NCBI RefSeq assembly: GCF_027257155.1
Contig: NZ_JAPWDU010000010.1
Span: 85,437 to 149,436, forward strand
Length of the DNA stretch: 64,000 bases
Direction of reading: 5' to 3'
From: Cerasicoccus sp. TK19100
GTDB taxonomy: Bacteria; Verrucomicrobiota; Verrucomicrobiia; Opitutales; Cerasicoccaceae
Each line of letters starts with the position of its first letter. Position 1 is the stretch's first letter. This document shows, piece after piece, positions 53,901-61,900 of the stretch. A program made the position numbers and the translations under genes. The notes under the pieces are model-generated. The model was not told where the DNA came from and searched no databases. It saw only the letters and a program-made list of their open reading frames with translations.

Positions 53901-56900
53901 TTCACGTTGTTGTCGTCCAGGTAGTAGGCACCGGTGGGCGGCGTGGAGTAGTCACCCGGTTCGGCAATCAACAGACCAAAGAGTTTCTTGGTCGATTCCA
54001 CAACTAGATCAAACTCCGGCTTGCTGTCGCCAATAGTGGGCGCAGAAATCTCAACCGTAATATTGTCAGCCGTGTCATCGACGCTGCCATTAATGAGCGG
54101 GTACTGGCCGTTACTGACGAAGCCGCCAATCCCAGCAGAAGCCACACCGTAAATTTCACCCGGGTTGGCAATGCTCACGATCGCATCGGGCGTATTGGGT
54201 AATTGCGGTGCCAGCACCTTGATATCGAAGGCCTGCCCAAAGTCATAGCCCGAGCCACCGGAAATCACGCGGGCGCGGCCCGGCTGCATGAAGCCGTTGG
54301 AGTCGAAGTTGGGCACGATGATGGCCGGCTCGTAATTGGGGTTGGATGGCTGGTCAATCTTGATGGTCGGCGAGTAGCCCTCACCCTTATTATCCATGAA
54401 GGTGGCCAAAACCTTACCCTCGCCGTTGATCTGCAAGCGGGCCTTGGCCTGAACGCCGCCCTGCGATTCCGGAACGCCGGGTGGGTCGATGATCAGCTCG
54501 ACTTCGCTGATGGAGGGCGGATTGCCCTCGGGATAGCCCTGACCGCCATTGACCACATCCACCTGCAACACCCGACCGGTAAACGGCTCAAGGATCACTT
54601 GAAACTCAGCGCCCGAGCCTTGCTTGTCGGTGCGCTTGTCTTCGATCCGTGCATTCACCGTAGCGGTAATGTTCTGGTAGCCAAGCGTATCCGTAAGCGT
54701 GACGTATTGGATGCCCGTCTGATCGTATTTGGTGTCCCACTTGGGCTCGGGCATGGAAGGCAGGAAGTTCTGGAAGGGATATTCCACCGTCCAGTCATCG
54801 GTGACGACCGATTTTAAATTACCGCGCGGGTGCCAGTAATCCCAGCGTGAGGGGGTGCTGGGCGTGCTCTTGTTGGCATTGGACGGAGCGGTGACTGAGG
54901 GGAAATCAATGCCGGTCGTCTTGAGCGGCTCCCAGACCACCTGTGGACGCGAAGCCTGGGTCAAGTCCGGCCCCAAAGTGAGCGGCTGATAGTGGTGCGG
55001 GAAGAGCGCCCAAACCGAGCCGTTGCCCGCGGTCATGGCACTGGCACCGGCGGCACCGGCCTCGGCATACGGGTTGGTGTAGGTGGCATCGAACTCCGTG
55101 ATGACACGGTTCATGTTGGCCACGTCGTAATGGATCTTCGTGTCGGTCAGGAAGTTGAAGGCGTGCTTGCCCATCTCATCGGCCCAAGCCTTGGCGGCAG
55201 CATCGAGCTCCGCGCGGTCGTCGCGTGTGACATCCGTATGATAGTAACGCATGACCGGTGCCTGGCCGACGACGAACCATGCCTTTTTGGTCTGCTGGTA
55301 AGTCGGGTCGTCGTTCTTAACTTTGAGGAAGAAATACGGGTTGCCCTGCTCGTCAGTGCCATTGTTTTCCGTGGTGCCCTGCCCGCCCGAACCGAGCTCC
55401 ACCGGCTCCATGGAATCAGTGCGATAGAAGACGGCAAAGTAGGTGTGGTTGTCCTGGTCGCCCGGCTGGTTGTAACCGCCGGGAATCATGTTGGTGACGT
55501 CGTCCGTCGCGAGGTTGTTAAACTCCGGGAGAACTTCCATGAACCACTGATTCGGGTTCGACTGATTGCCGTAAAGAAGCACATAGCTGACGCCATCGAC
55601 GCCGGGCACTTCCCAGGGACCGCCAGCAACCGTTTCCGAATTGGTGCCCTCAATCATTTCCCCCGGACGTGCGCTACCAGGGGGGAAAGTAAAGCCGCCG
55701 TTGTTGTCAATCGAGCCTTTCAGGTTGAGGCGAATCAGGTTGTAGAAAATCATATACAGGTCGTCATCACCTGCGGCAGCATGGGAGGCTGCGAGCTCGC
55801 ACCAGACAAACGGGGAGCCCTGAGCCACAGTCATCTTCAGGTAGTTGCCGTCTGCCATTTCATCGTAATCCGTGCGGAAGTAGCGAACGGTGTCATAATT
55901 AGACAGCGCGGAATGGCCGCCCTCGTACACGATATCCGCATGCCAGTCGCCCATCTTGTCGGTGAGGATGCCCCACGGCGTCTGGTCCTTGGCGGGCGCG
56001 TCCGTTTGGAATAACGGAAAGGGAAAGGGCTGATATTCATCTGCGCTGACCTTGTTCCAAACGTCTTTTTTCAGCAGGTATTCACCATCGCCATTCACAT
56101 CGGCTGGCGGCAGCACCGAGGGGACCATCACCAGCGTCTCCAGGGGGCGCACATACATGCGCAACCACGCCTCACGCCAGGCGTCGGGATAGTTGTCATT
56201 GTCCCCTTGATCGATACGGTTGCCGTATTGCACGAAGAACGGGTAATTCGGGGAAAGGTTCACACCACGAACGATCTTTTTCTCCGCCCAGTATTTGGCG
56301 TCTCCCGGGTAGTGCTGCATGGGCTGGGTTTCAAAACCAAAGCGTCCCGGTGCCCAGTTGTAGTTCAGGCGCAGCGGCTGCATGTAGAGCGGCTGCTGGT
56401 CCACGCGCACCTGCGTCCACGCACCGTCACGGACATGGTTGGGGTCCTTAAATTGCCACGCATAGTAGTCCCAGTCTTCCGAGAGCGGACCATCCCAATT
56501 GAAGGGGTAGCCGGCTGTGCGCTCGGGCGGCGGCTCACCATTGCCCCAGAGGAACCAGCCCATCCAGCTACGCTTGGAGGGGCGGAAGTTTTTTGCCTGA
56601 AAATCTTCGATCAGATTCGGGGTAAAGGCCACCTGCTCAGCGCCAATAACGCGCGGGTATTTGCTGGTGTCTTCAAAAGTGCCCTGATCATTGGTTACCT
56701 CCGGCATCTGCTGGTAAATGTAGGCAATGTCGATGTAGGGAATCTGGTCCCAGGTGTCTTTACCCACGTCCAGACCGACTTGCACCTTCGCGGCAAATTC
56801 CGGCGTGAAATCAATGAGGAATTCCAAACGGTAAAAACGCAGCGTCTCACTGAGGCTAATGGTTTGGTTGTAGCGAAGTGAGTTCGGATAATTCACATCT

Positions 56901-57268
56901 GGCGTTCCGCTGCCCTGCCGGGTCACTTCAAACCAGTTATTGGAATCCATCGTCTGCGAACGCTGCAGCGTAATCTGAGTACTCGCATCGAGCTCGCTGT
57001 TGATCAGGTATGAAAAGGTGCGCGAGTTTTCCGTTTCGATCAAATTCGGCCCGACCAGTTCGACTGAGTCGGAGGCCAGCGGGTCCGTGCCAAAGACGTA
57101 CTCTAACGCATTGGGATAAGTGTCATTGTCGGGATTGCTGCTAGGCGAATCTTCACCCGTTGGTAGATTGTTGGCGATCGCCCATTCACTATAGGTGATC
57201 GCATTGAGGATCGGCGCAGCAGCGAAAGCAACGCCCATTAGCCCGAGGGCCAGCGGTGTTTTATTCAT
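50924..57268 (-). CDS. 2114-aa secreted GH81-like glycoside hydrolase with large insert
   Basis: An exported protein with a signal peptide (MNKTPLALGLMGVAFAAAPI). Residues about 25-55 hold the Verrucomicrobial motif SEWAIANNLPTG...NPDNDTYPNALEYVFGTDP. Residues from about 1640 resemble the GH81 endo-beta-1,3-glucanase catalytic domain: QWNDQHYFFGYYLGVAGW (family NDHHFHYGYFVYAA) with the acid Asp, FDQFTGHGWATG (family FDxYxGHSWASG) and ENENSVWEGLQAF (family NQESTSEAINAY). Of the two conserved Glu in the last motif the second is kept and the first is Asn. Between the N-terminal beta part and this domain lies an insert of several hundred residues (roughly 880-1370) with repeated GGxGYxxP segments (VNGGQGYPEG, ISGGSGYDFG, LNGGAGYTSP). 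No PEP-CTERM tail. Terminator at 50872-50901. Likely laminarin or other beta-glucan binding/cleavage; family call moderate. Confidence 0.7.
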   Translation of the reverse strand: MNKTPLALGLMGVAFAAAPILNAITYSEWAIANNLPTGEDSPSSNPDNDTYPNALEYVFGTDPLASDSVELVGPNLIETENSRTFSYLINSELDASTQITLQRSQTMDSNNWFEVTRQGSGTPDVNYPNSLRYNQTISLSETLRFYRLEFLIDFTPEFAAKVQVGLDVGKDTWDQIPYIDIAYIYQQMPEVTNDQGTFEDTSKYPRVIGAEQVAFTPNLIEDFQAKNFRPSKRSWMGWFLWGNGEPPPERTAGYPFNWDGPLSEDWDYYAWQFKDPNHVRDGAWTQVRVDQQPLYMQPLRLNYNWAPGRFGFETQPMQHYPGDAKYWAEKKIVRGVNLSPNYPFFVQYGNRIDQGDNDNYPDAWREAWLRMYVRPLETLVMVPSVLPPADVNGDGEYLLKKDVWNKVSADEYQPFPFPLFQTDAPAKDQTPWGILTDKMGDWHADIVYEGGHSALSNYDTVRYFRTDYDEMADGNYLKMTVAQGSPFVWCELAASHAAAGDDDLYMIFYNLIRLNLKGSIDNNGGFTFPPGSARPGEMIEGTNSETVAGGPWEVPGVDGVSYVLLYGNQSNPNQWFMEVLPEFNNLATDDVTNMIPGGYNQPGDQDNHTYFAVFYRTDSMEPVELGSGGQGTTENNGTDEQGNPYFFLKVKNDDPTYQQTKKAWFVVGQAPVMRYYHTDVTRDDRAELDAAAKAWADEMGKHAFNFLTDTKIHYDVANMNRVITEFDATYTNPYAEAGAAGASAMTAGNGSVWALFPHHYQPLTLGPDLTQASRPQVVWEPLKTTGIDFPSVTAPSNANKSTPSTPSRWDYWHPRGNLKSVVTDDWTVEYPFQNFLPSMPEPKWDTKYDQTGIQYVTLTDTLGYQNITATVNARIEDKRTDKQGSGAEFQVILEPFTGRVLQVDVVNGGQGYPEGNPPSISEVELIIDPPGVPESQGGVQAKARLQINGEGKVLATFMDNKGEGYSPTIKIDQPSNPNYEPAIIVPNFDSNGFMQPGRARVISGGSGYDFGQAFDIKVLAPQLPNTPDAIVSIANPGEIYGVASAGIGGFVSNGQYPLINGSVDDTADNITVEISAPTIGDSKPEFDLVVESTKKLFGLLIAEPGDYSTPPTGAYYLDDNNVKQNLTGLRVEDGKVIQIRFPVEGGGTITSRKTVVLEGGVGTEAKIYAYPGAYIQDIILKAGTADDIAYAEPVQIYFRGGYVGNGTEAGTFKLPEFDWEVDSSGKLVINGIVAGKAGSGWDREATFIVLGGRGHEAGVLPNISNGEVTSVDVLRPGSNYPTDGSVKAVLSDSTGSGVQLQVNVVQSGDRMGQIESIDVLNGGAGYTSPTLFFVQDTSANPTDSPPRGPFAIVTCQPNGSGGLTSPVIVNDELQKGYLPGFDGETSAESGSLYVSYESQSINANMQMLTANPQAKGYLTQSVPLFAHVEQILYDNVIADYQIDMSDGVKPFGGAFGGKTAPDGYGLGNQLSRTTKSLNVLYQLQAQFGDRPNVYASPWAFAVGRTPYVPPPYQEGVKAPSYEVGLPVLADNNPFYSLRNGFKLSVQMLQRTLSLLHVSDENGVPYSNNPAATDPVWKMSYFSSYDFNAGRILINPSSTIPVDGVVSSVPHPPAVSAEENANKTGLLRWEPGKLWSGFGVSDQWNDQHYFFGYYLGVAGWAAIFDRAWETSIDGKPDDLWISSSQMGTALDQWYLSVANDPDNAELQSVIYNVPEFTYQKLPFFDQFTGHGWATGVQPGPAGAVLDATTPWSIAQASGTSNFKYGDENENSVWEGLQAFSAAILYGAGTDRKPLVDVGLYMLATGMAANDIYFADKNYNLTESSKNQFSWVPVTTIDSDKIPENGGNIGFKRNSSFVTAVNPQYYDAPDYFGGEASTGISLIRKYGPTLNNFFYAFPTGTKFITAYPPTAWTMGISRNSDYMRAWAGAMMQEDWREARDSSLFQGGNWLGMALTAALSGVPYNPGDEPVDASGTALKPGFKPYVDRLWASWASIDGRAGSEAQLQPAFSSTSVLHFLHTFDAYGSPDWTYWSRATDASGNSSDDSIMMMAAFSKLSEDGTSVETTFVAFNPGWETRYCAFDRLGGDGSVANANVSGVMTVEPKKMEMVTMTFPVN

Positions 57269-57496
57269 GACAAGAGAGTAGTAAGATCTGACCTGGATGG
57301 CGGATTAACGGTTTTGCAGGAACCGGATGGTAGAGCATATTGCAACGAATGTATTCCCTACAGGCAACGGATTTACACAATATAGCCTGTTTATATCAAT
57401 ACAATAGACCCAAAACCCCACCCGTCAGTGGAGAAACATAACCTTCCAAAAAGATCAGAAATATTTTGCGCACTTAATCTGCGGTTAATGTTGGGT
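57269..57496. other. Intergenic region upstream of the GH81-like gene
   Basis: AT-richer spacer that should hold the minus-strand promoter of the GH81-like gene. I see no repeat, small gene or convincing promoter in it. Confidence 0.4.
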
Positions 57497-57506
57497 GTGC
57501 TATAAC
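57497..57506 (+). promoter_or_regulatory. Candidate extended -10 promoter
   Basis: TGCTATAAC, an extended -10 element (TG-N-TATAAC, TATAAC at 57501-57506), without a good -35. It would start a transcript near 57513 that runs into the terminator at 57632-57665. Confidence 0.4.
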
Positions 57507-57512
57507 TAACGC

Positions 57513-57665
57513 ACTATTCGAACTATGGCGAAGATCAGCCTCATGCTTTTAGCGACGCAGTCCGGCTGATCCTTGTTTTAATAGAATAGCTAGCAGTAGT
57601 AGGAAACACATGTCCGTAATAGCGTGACAAGCGCGCCCCTTTAACCGGGGGCGCGTTACTTTTTT
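57513..57665 (+). ncRNA. Candidate small RNA or leader ending in an intrinsic terminator
   Basis: A region of about 150 bases with no convincing gene contains a hairpin GATCAGCC (57533-57540) / GGCTGATC (57564-57571) and ends with a strong intrinsic terminator: CGCGCCCC (57632-57639), GGGGCGCG (57648-57655), then TTACTTTTTT. The preceding plus-strand gene stopped 6.7 kb upstream, so this terminator must end some other plus-strand transcript. It is either a free small RNA or an attenuated leader of the ABC operon, whose ATG is 120 bases downstream. A 14-codon frame (57525-57569, MAKISLMLLATQSG) overlaps the first hairpin. No known riboswitch or T-box motif is recognised. Confidence 0.45.
57632..57665 (+). 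terminator. Intrinsic terminator upstream of the ABC operon
   Basis: An 8-bp GC-only stem CGCGCCCC/GGGGCGCG with an 8-base loop, followed by TTACTTTTTT. It may act as an attenuator before the ABC transporter operon or end a small RNA. Confidence 0.8.
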
Positions 57666-57784
57666 CAGATGGTGCGGGGGTTGCTTTTACGACGAACTAA
57701 ACTGGTGCTTGCGTGAAGACGACCATCCCACTAATCGCCTATAGATGCTGCGGGCATCTCCCTCCTTCGCCCACTCGCAACTAC

Positions 57785-60715
57785 ATGTGGAAAATCATTA
57801 AAAATCTCTGGCTCGGCTGCGCTTTGATTGCCGCGGCGTCAGCGCTGTTGCTCTACTCGGACCTCGACTCCCGCGAATCGGAGGACGACGACGCTCACGC
57901 CGCAATCAAGCGCATCGCCATCCTCCAGCACGCCTCGCAGGCAGTCCTTGATGACGGCCGCGAGGGCATGCTCGCCGGGTTACGCGCCCGTGGCTGGATA
58001 CAGGGCGAAAACCTGGAGGTAAAGCTCTTCAACGCCCAGGGCGACATGCCCACCGCCCACACAATGGCGGCCGCCATGACCAGCGGCAACTACGACCTGC
58101 TGATGTCTATCAGCACACCATCGCTGCAAGCCGTGGCCAATGCCAACACCAACGGCCGGACCAAACATGTCTTTGGCCTCGTCACCGACCCTTCGGCGGT
58201 CGGCGTGGGCATCAGCGCGGACAACCCACTCGATCACCCACCTTACATGGCCGGCTACGGCACGATGCAGCCAGTGGAGCGCGCCTTCGAAATTGCCCGC
58301 CAGTTGAACCCGAAACTCAAGACCGTAGGCGTCGTTTACAACTCCTCGGAGGCCAACGCAGTCAAACAAATCGAAGTTGCCCGCGTCGTTTGCGCAAACA
58401 TGGGCATCAAGCTGGAGGAAGCCATGGCGGAAAATTCCACCGGCGTGGGCGAAGCCGCCGCCGCGCTCTGCGCGCGAAAGGTGCAGGCCATTTTCGTGCC
58501 GGGTGACGTCACCGTCATCGTGGCCTTGGACGCGCTCATCAGCGCCGCCAACGATAACCATATCCCCGTATTCACCGTCATCCCGCCAAACATCGAGCGC
58601 GGTGCCTTGTTCGACATTGGCGCGGATTACCGCTCCGTCGGTCACCAAACCGGGCTCCTCGCGGCCGACATTTTAAACGGCAAAAAACCGGCCGATGTCC
58701 CGATTGAAAATTACATGCCCGAGACGCTGCTCATCAACGAGCCCGCGCTCAAGGGCGTTAAAGGTAGTTGGTCCATCCCTGCCAAGCTCAAGGAAAGCGC
58801 GCAGGTTTACATCGACGCCCAGGGCAAGCGCACCGAGCGCAAATCTGCCACCCCCGAAAACCTCCAAGCCGAGCCCGGCAAGCAATACAAGATCGCCTTT
58901 GCCTACTACGCGCCCGAGGAGAGCTGGGAGCGTTGCCAGCAGGGCCTCATCGACGGCATGGCCAAGCTAGGCTTCGTGGAGGGCAAGAACCTGACCATTA
59001 CGCGCAGTCACGCGCAGGCGGAAATGATCAACATCCGCCCCATGCTGCAAAACTTTGACAGCACCGATGTGGATGTGATCGTCACCTTCACCACGCCCGT
59101 TCTCCAGGCCGCAACGACCGCCGTGGAAAAGCACCCCGTGGTCTTCACCTACGTCACCGATCCCATCGCCGCCGGTGCCGGCAAAAGCTTCACCGACCAC
59201 AACCCCAACCTGACCGGTGTCGGCTCCATGCCCCCGCTCAAAGACACGGTCAAGCTGACCCAACTCTTGCTGCCCAATGCGAAGCGCATCGGGACGCTTT
59301 ACAACAGCGGCGAGGCGAACTCCGTGAAGGAAGTCACCACTTTAAAGGAGCTGCTGGCCGAGAAAAACATCGAGCTGATCGGCGTCACCGCGGGCAATAG
59401 CAATGAGGTCATTCAGGCGGTGCAAGCACTCGTCGGCCGCGATCTCGACGCGGTTTACATCCCCGGTGACAACACCGTTTACCAGGCCTTCGCGCCGGTG
59501 GCCGAGATCATCGCCGAGGCCGACCTGCCGCTCATCAACAGCGACCCCAGCGCCGAAGGCCCGGTGCTCTCCGTTGGCCCAGGCTACTACTTTAGCGGGG
59601 CGGGTGCCGCGCCGCTGCTGGCCCGCGTCCTCCTCGGCGAAGACCCGGCCAACATTCCGATGGAGAACGTTTCGGTAAACAACGCAAAGTTCAATGCCGC
59701 CGTCGCCCAGCGCCTCGGCATCCCCGTTTCAGAAAAGTTCAAGCAAGCCATTGGCACCGCTCAGGCCGAGATGAAGGCCGCGCAAAACGACGGCTTCCAA
59801 AACCCGAACCCCAGCGGCAAAAAGTGGAAGATCACGATCATTTCCTACGTCGAATCGCCGCCCTTTGAAGAAGCCTACGAAGGCATTCTTCTGGCCATGG
59901 AGCAAAGCAATTTGCAGGAAGGTAAGGATTACGAAATCACCTTTAAATCGGCGCAAGGCGACATCTCCGCGCTCAATGGCATTGTGGACAACGCCCTCAC
60001 CGAACGCGCGGATATGATCGTCGCCCTGTCCACGCCCGGCCTGCAGACCGCGATGCGCAAAACGCAGAAAACACCGATCGTTTTTGGCATTGTGGCAGAC
60101 CCAATCAGCGCTGGCGCTGGCAAGTCCAACACCGACCACCAGGCCAACGTCACCGGTGTATCCGTCGCCCTGCCCAGCAAGGAGATGCTCGATATTCTGC
60201 AGAAATATTTCCCGCAATATAAGCGCATCGGCACCCTCTTCTGCCCCAACGAAGCGAACTCCGAGAACTCCAAAAAAATCTTCGAGGCCGAATGTAAGGC
60301 GCGCGGCATTGTCCTGGAAACCGTCGCCGTCAACAGCTCTGCCGAACTCGCTGACGCCGCACTTGCGCTGATGAGCAAGAGCATCGACGCCGTGGTGCAA
60401 ATCCCGGACAACCTCTCCTCAGCCGGCTTCACCGCGATCTCCGCCGCCGCCGAGAAGACACAAACGCCGCTGCTGAGCATGAACAGCGTCACCGTCGACA
60501 TGGGCGCGGCTTACGCGATTGGCCGCGACTACTACGAGGCCGGCTTCGAGACTGGCCAGACGATGCTACAAGTCATCGCGGGCGAAGACACAGCCAAGAT
60601 TCCCTTTCGCGTCTCCCCGCAAATCCTCACCGCAGCCAGCCAGAAAAACGCCGAGGAGCTCGGCATGATCTTGCCGCCTGCCCTGCTTCAATCCGCTGAG
60701 AAAGTGAAGGACTAA
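57785..60715 (+). CDS. ABC substrate-binding protein with three tandem binding domains
   Basis: A 976-residue protein made of an N-terminal membrane anchor (IIKNLWLGCALIAAASALLLY, about 4-24) and three homologous domains of the ABC_sub_bind family (COG2984, related to TrpX), each about 290-300 residues: about 42-345, 365-650 and 680-965. Each repeats the same landmarks: an opening strand with (Y)KIAF, a GL/GM-x-GL-GxxxG-N helix, LLMSISTPSLQAVANA-like (STPxLQ) near the first third, VTDP(I/S)AAGAGKS, KRIGTLYNSGEANS, AVYIPGDNTV-like, and GYYxxGxxxxxLLA. Typical members have one domain. The frame is open to a GTG at 57713, but the ATG at 57785 places the anchor at the N-terminus. There is no lipobox. 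Three genes follow in the same direction: STAS protein, permease, ATPase. Ligand unknown; TrpX relatives bind aromatic amino acids. Confidence 0.85.
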   Translation: MWKIIKNLWLGCALIAAASALLLYSDLDSRESEDDDAHAAIKRIAILQHASQAVLDDGREGMLAGLRARGWIQGENLEVKLFNAQGDMPTAHTMAAAMTSGNYDLLMSISTPSLQAVANANTNGRTKHVFGLVTDPSAVGVGISADNPLDHPPYMAGYGTMQPVERAFEIARQLNPKLKTVGVVYNSSEANAVKQIEVARVVCANMGIKLEEAMAENSTGVGEAAAALCARKVQAIFVPGDVTVIVALDALISAANDNHIPVFTVIPPNIERGALFDIGADYRSVGHQTGLLAADILNGKKPADVPIENYMPETLLINEPALKGVKGSWSIPAKLKESAQVYIDAQGKRTERKSATPENLQAEPGKQYKIAFAYYAPEESWERCQQGLIDGMAKLGFVEGKNLTITRSHAQAEMINIRPMLQNFDSTDVDVIVTFTTPVLQAATTAVEKHPVVFTYVTDPIAAGAGKSFTDHNPNLTGVGSMPPLKDTVKLTQLLLPNAKRIGTLYNSGEANSVKEVTTLKELLAEKNIELIGVTAGNSNEVIQAVQALVGRDLDAVYIPGDNTVYQAFAPVAEIIAEADLPLINSDPSAEGPVLSVGPGYYFSGAGAAPLLARVLLGEDPANIPMENVSVNNAKFNAAVAQRLGIPVSEKFKQAIGTAQAEMKAAQNDGFQNPNPSGKKWKITIISYVESPPFEEAYEGILLAMEQSNLQEGKDYEITFKSAQGDISALNGIVDNALTERADMIVALSTPGLQTAMRKTQKTPIVFGIVADPISAGAGKSNTDHQANVTGVSVALPSKEMLDILQKYFPQYKRIGTLFCPNEANSENSKKIFEAECKARGIVLETVAVNSSAELADAALALMSKSIDAVVQIPDNLSSAGFTAISAAAEKTQTPLLSMNSVTVDMGAAYAIGRDYYEAGFETGQTMLQVIAGEDTAKIPFRVSPQILTAASQKNAEELGMILPPALLQSAEKVKD

Positions 60716-60721
60716 CCGCGC

Positions 60722-61894
60722 ATGAAAATTGAAACGATCAAAGAAGGCGGCTTCACGCGCCTCATCATGGACGGCCGCTTCGACGCCAGTTGGTGCGATC
60801 ACCTGCGCTCGGTGCTCGACGAAACGATTCGCCGTGGCGAGCACCATCTACAGCTCGACCTCGCCGAAGTGCATTACCTGAGCTCCGCTGGCATTCGCCT
60901 GCTACTCAAAACCTACAAACAGCTCAAAGCGATCCAGGGCACGTTCCAGATCGTCAACCCCTCCGAGAACACGGCAAACGTCCTTCGCCTCGCGGGGCTC
61001 GATGCACTCCTGGCCGACTCTTCTACCAAAAACTCTGCATCGCAAAGTAAGGTCATCGCCAAACACGAGTCAACATCGGCAATCTTTGAAATCCATGGCC
61101 ATGACGTGCCACCCGTTAAGGTCACCGCGCACGATGGCGAGCCAAAGACATTCTCGGCACCCGCCTTCCTGATCGGCGTGGGCGCGATCGGTCGCGACGC
61201 CACGGACAACGCACATCGCCTGGGCGAGCTACTCGCAATCGGCGGCAACGTTGCCTACCAACCGACCGATGGTGCCAAGCAACCGGACTACATGGTCACC
61301 CATGGCGCACTCAAAGCCGACGCGCAGATCATCTCCGGAATTGCCGCCAGCGCATTGCCCGCAGGCTTGACCCGTTTTGAAACGCACGCGGACGACGGTG
61401 TCATCGGTTTATTGGAATTAGCCGAGACCATACTTTGCATTGCAAAGTCCAATGCAGCAATCGTTGTCGCGATGACTGAGACTGCTGGCCTGATCGGTGC
61501 CGCCCTAAGGCAATCCCTGGCTGCCACAGACAGTGACGAGCACCTGCAGTTTCCAGCGATCCGCGATTGGCTTTCCTTCAGCGCAGACCGTATTCATCGC
61601 GACTCGACCACCCTCCTCGTTGGCGTAGTCGCAAAGCCCGGAACGCCCATCGAGTCGCAGCTTCGCCCGCTGGATGCCGATGGCAAAACACTCGGCCATT
61701 TCCACGCAGCGGCCTTCCCCTACCACCCCTTGCAAAAGGGGGAGATCGACCTCGCGGCCACGATCAACGCCGCTTTCGAAGATCGCAGCATCCAGGCCGT
61801 CCTTCACCTGCTCGCCGATCACCGCCCCCTCGTCGGCGCAGGTGAGAGCCAATTTTATCGCGGCGCATGCTGGTATGCGCCAGCCAACTTTTAA
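60722..61894 (+). CDS. STAS-domain protein with C-terminal domain of unknown function
   Basis: A 390-residue soluble protein starting 6 bases after the binding-protein stop. Residues 1-100 form a STAS domain like anti-sigma factor antagonists: RLIMDGRFDASWCDHLRSVL, then LDLAEVHYLSSAGIRLLLKT, where the SS-AG loop holds the Ser normally phosphorylated by a partner kinase. A linker (101-125) containing the 15-base palindrome at 61033-61047 leads to a domain of about 265 residues that I do not recognise (FLIGVGAIGRDATDNAHRLG, DDGVIGLLELAETILCIAKS, FYRGACWYAPANF). The palindrome at 61433-61447 encodes ILCIAKS. Lying within an importer operon, it may link transport to a partner-switching signalling route; inference. 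The next gene starts 6 bases after its stop. Confidence 0.75.
   Translation: MKIETIKEGGFTRLIMDGRFDASWCDHLRSVLDETIRRGEHHLQLDLAEVHYLSSAGIRLLLKTYKQLKAIQGTFQIVNPSENTANVLRLAGLDALLADSSTKNSASQSKVIAKHESTSAIFEIHGHDVPPVKVTAHDGEPKTFSAPAFLIGVGAIGRDATDNAHRLGELLAIGGNVAYQPTDGAKQPDYMVTHGALKADAQIISGIAASALPAGLTRFETHADDGVIGLLELAETILCIAKSNAAIVVAMTETAGLIGAALRQSLAATDSDEHLQFPAIRDWLSFSADRIHRDSTTLLVGVVAKPGTPIESQLRPLDADGKTLGHFHAAAFPYHPLQKGEIDLAATINAAFEDRSIQAVLHLLADHRPLVGAGESQFYRGACWYAPANF
61033..61047. repeat. CTTTG-N5-CAAAG palindrome, one mismatch (centre CATCG)
   Basis: CTCTG replaces CTTTG in the left arm. It lies in the linker between the two domains of the STAS protein. Confidence 0.65.
61433..61447. repeat. 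CTTTG-N5-CAAAG palindrome (centre CATTG)
   Basis: Exact copy inside the STAS-protein gene, encoding ILCIAKS; extended form ACTTTG...CAAAGT. Confidence 0.75.
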
Positions 61895-61900
61895 CACGCC

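Noticed and set aside
57513..57784. T-box leader upstream of the TrpX-like ABC operon
   Set aside because: T-box elements regulate some related importers, but the conserved TGG-ACCGCG antiterminator sequence is not present here.
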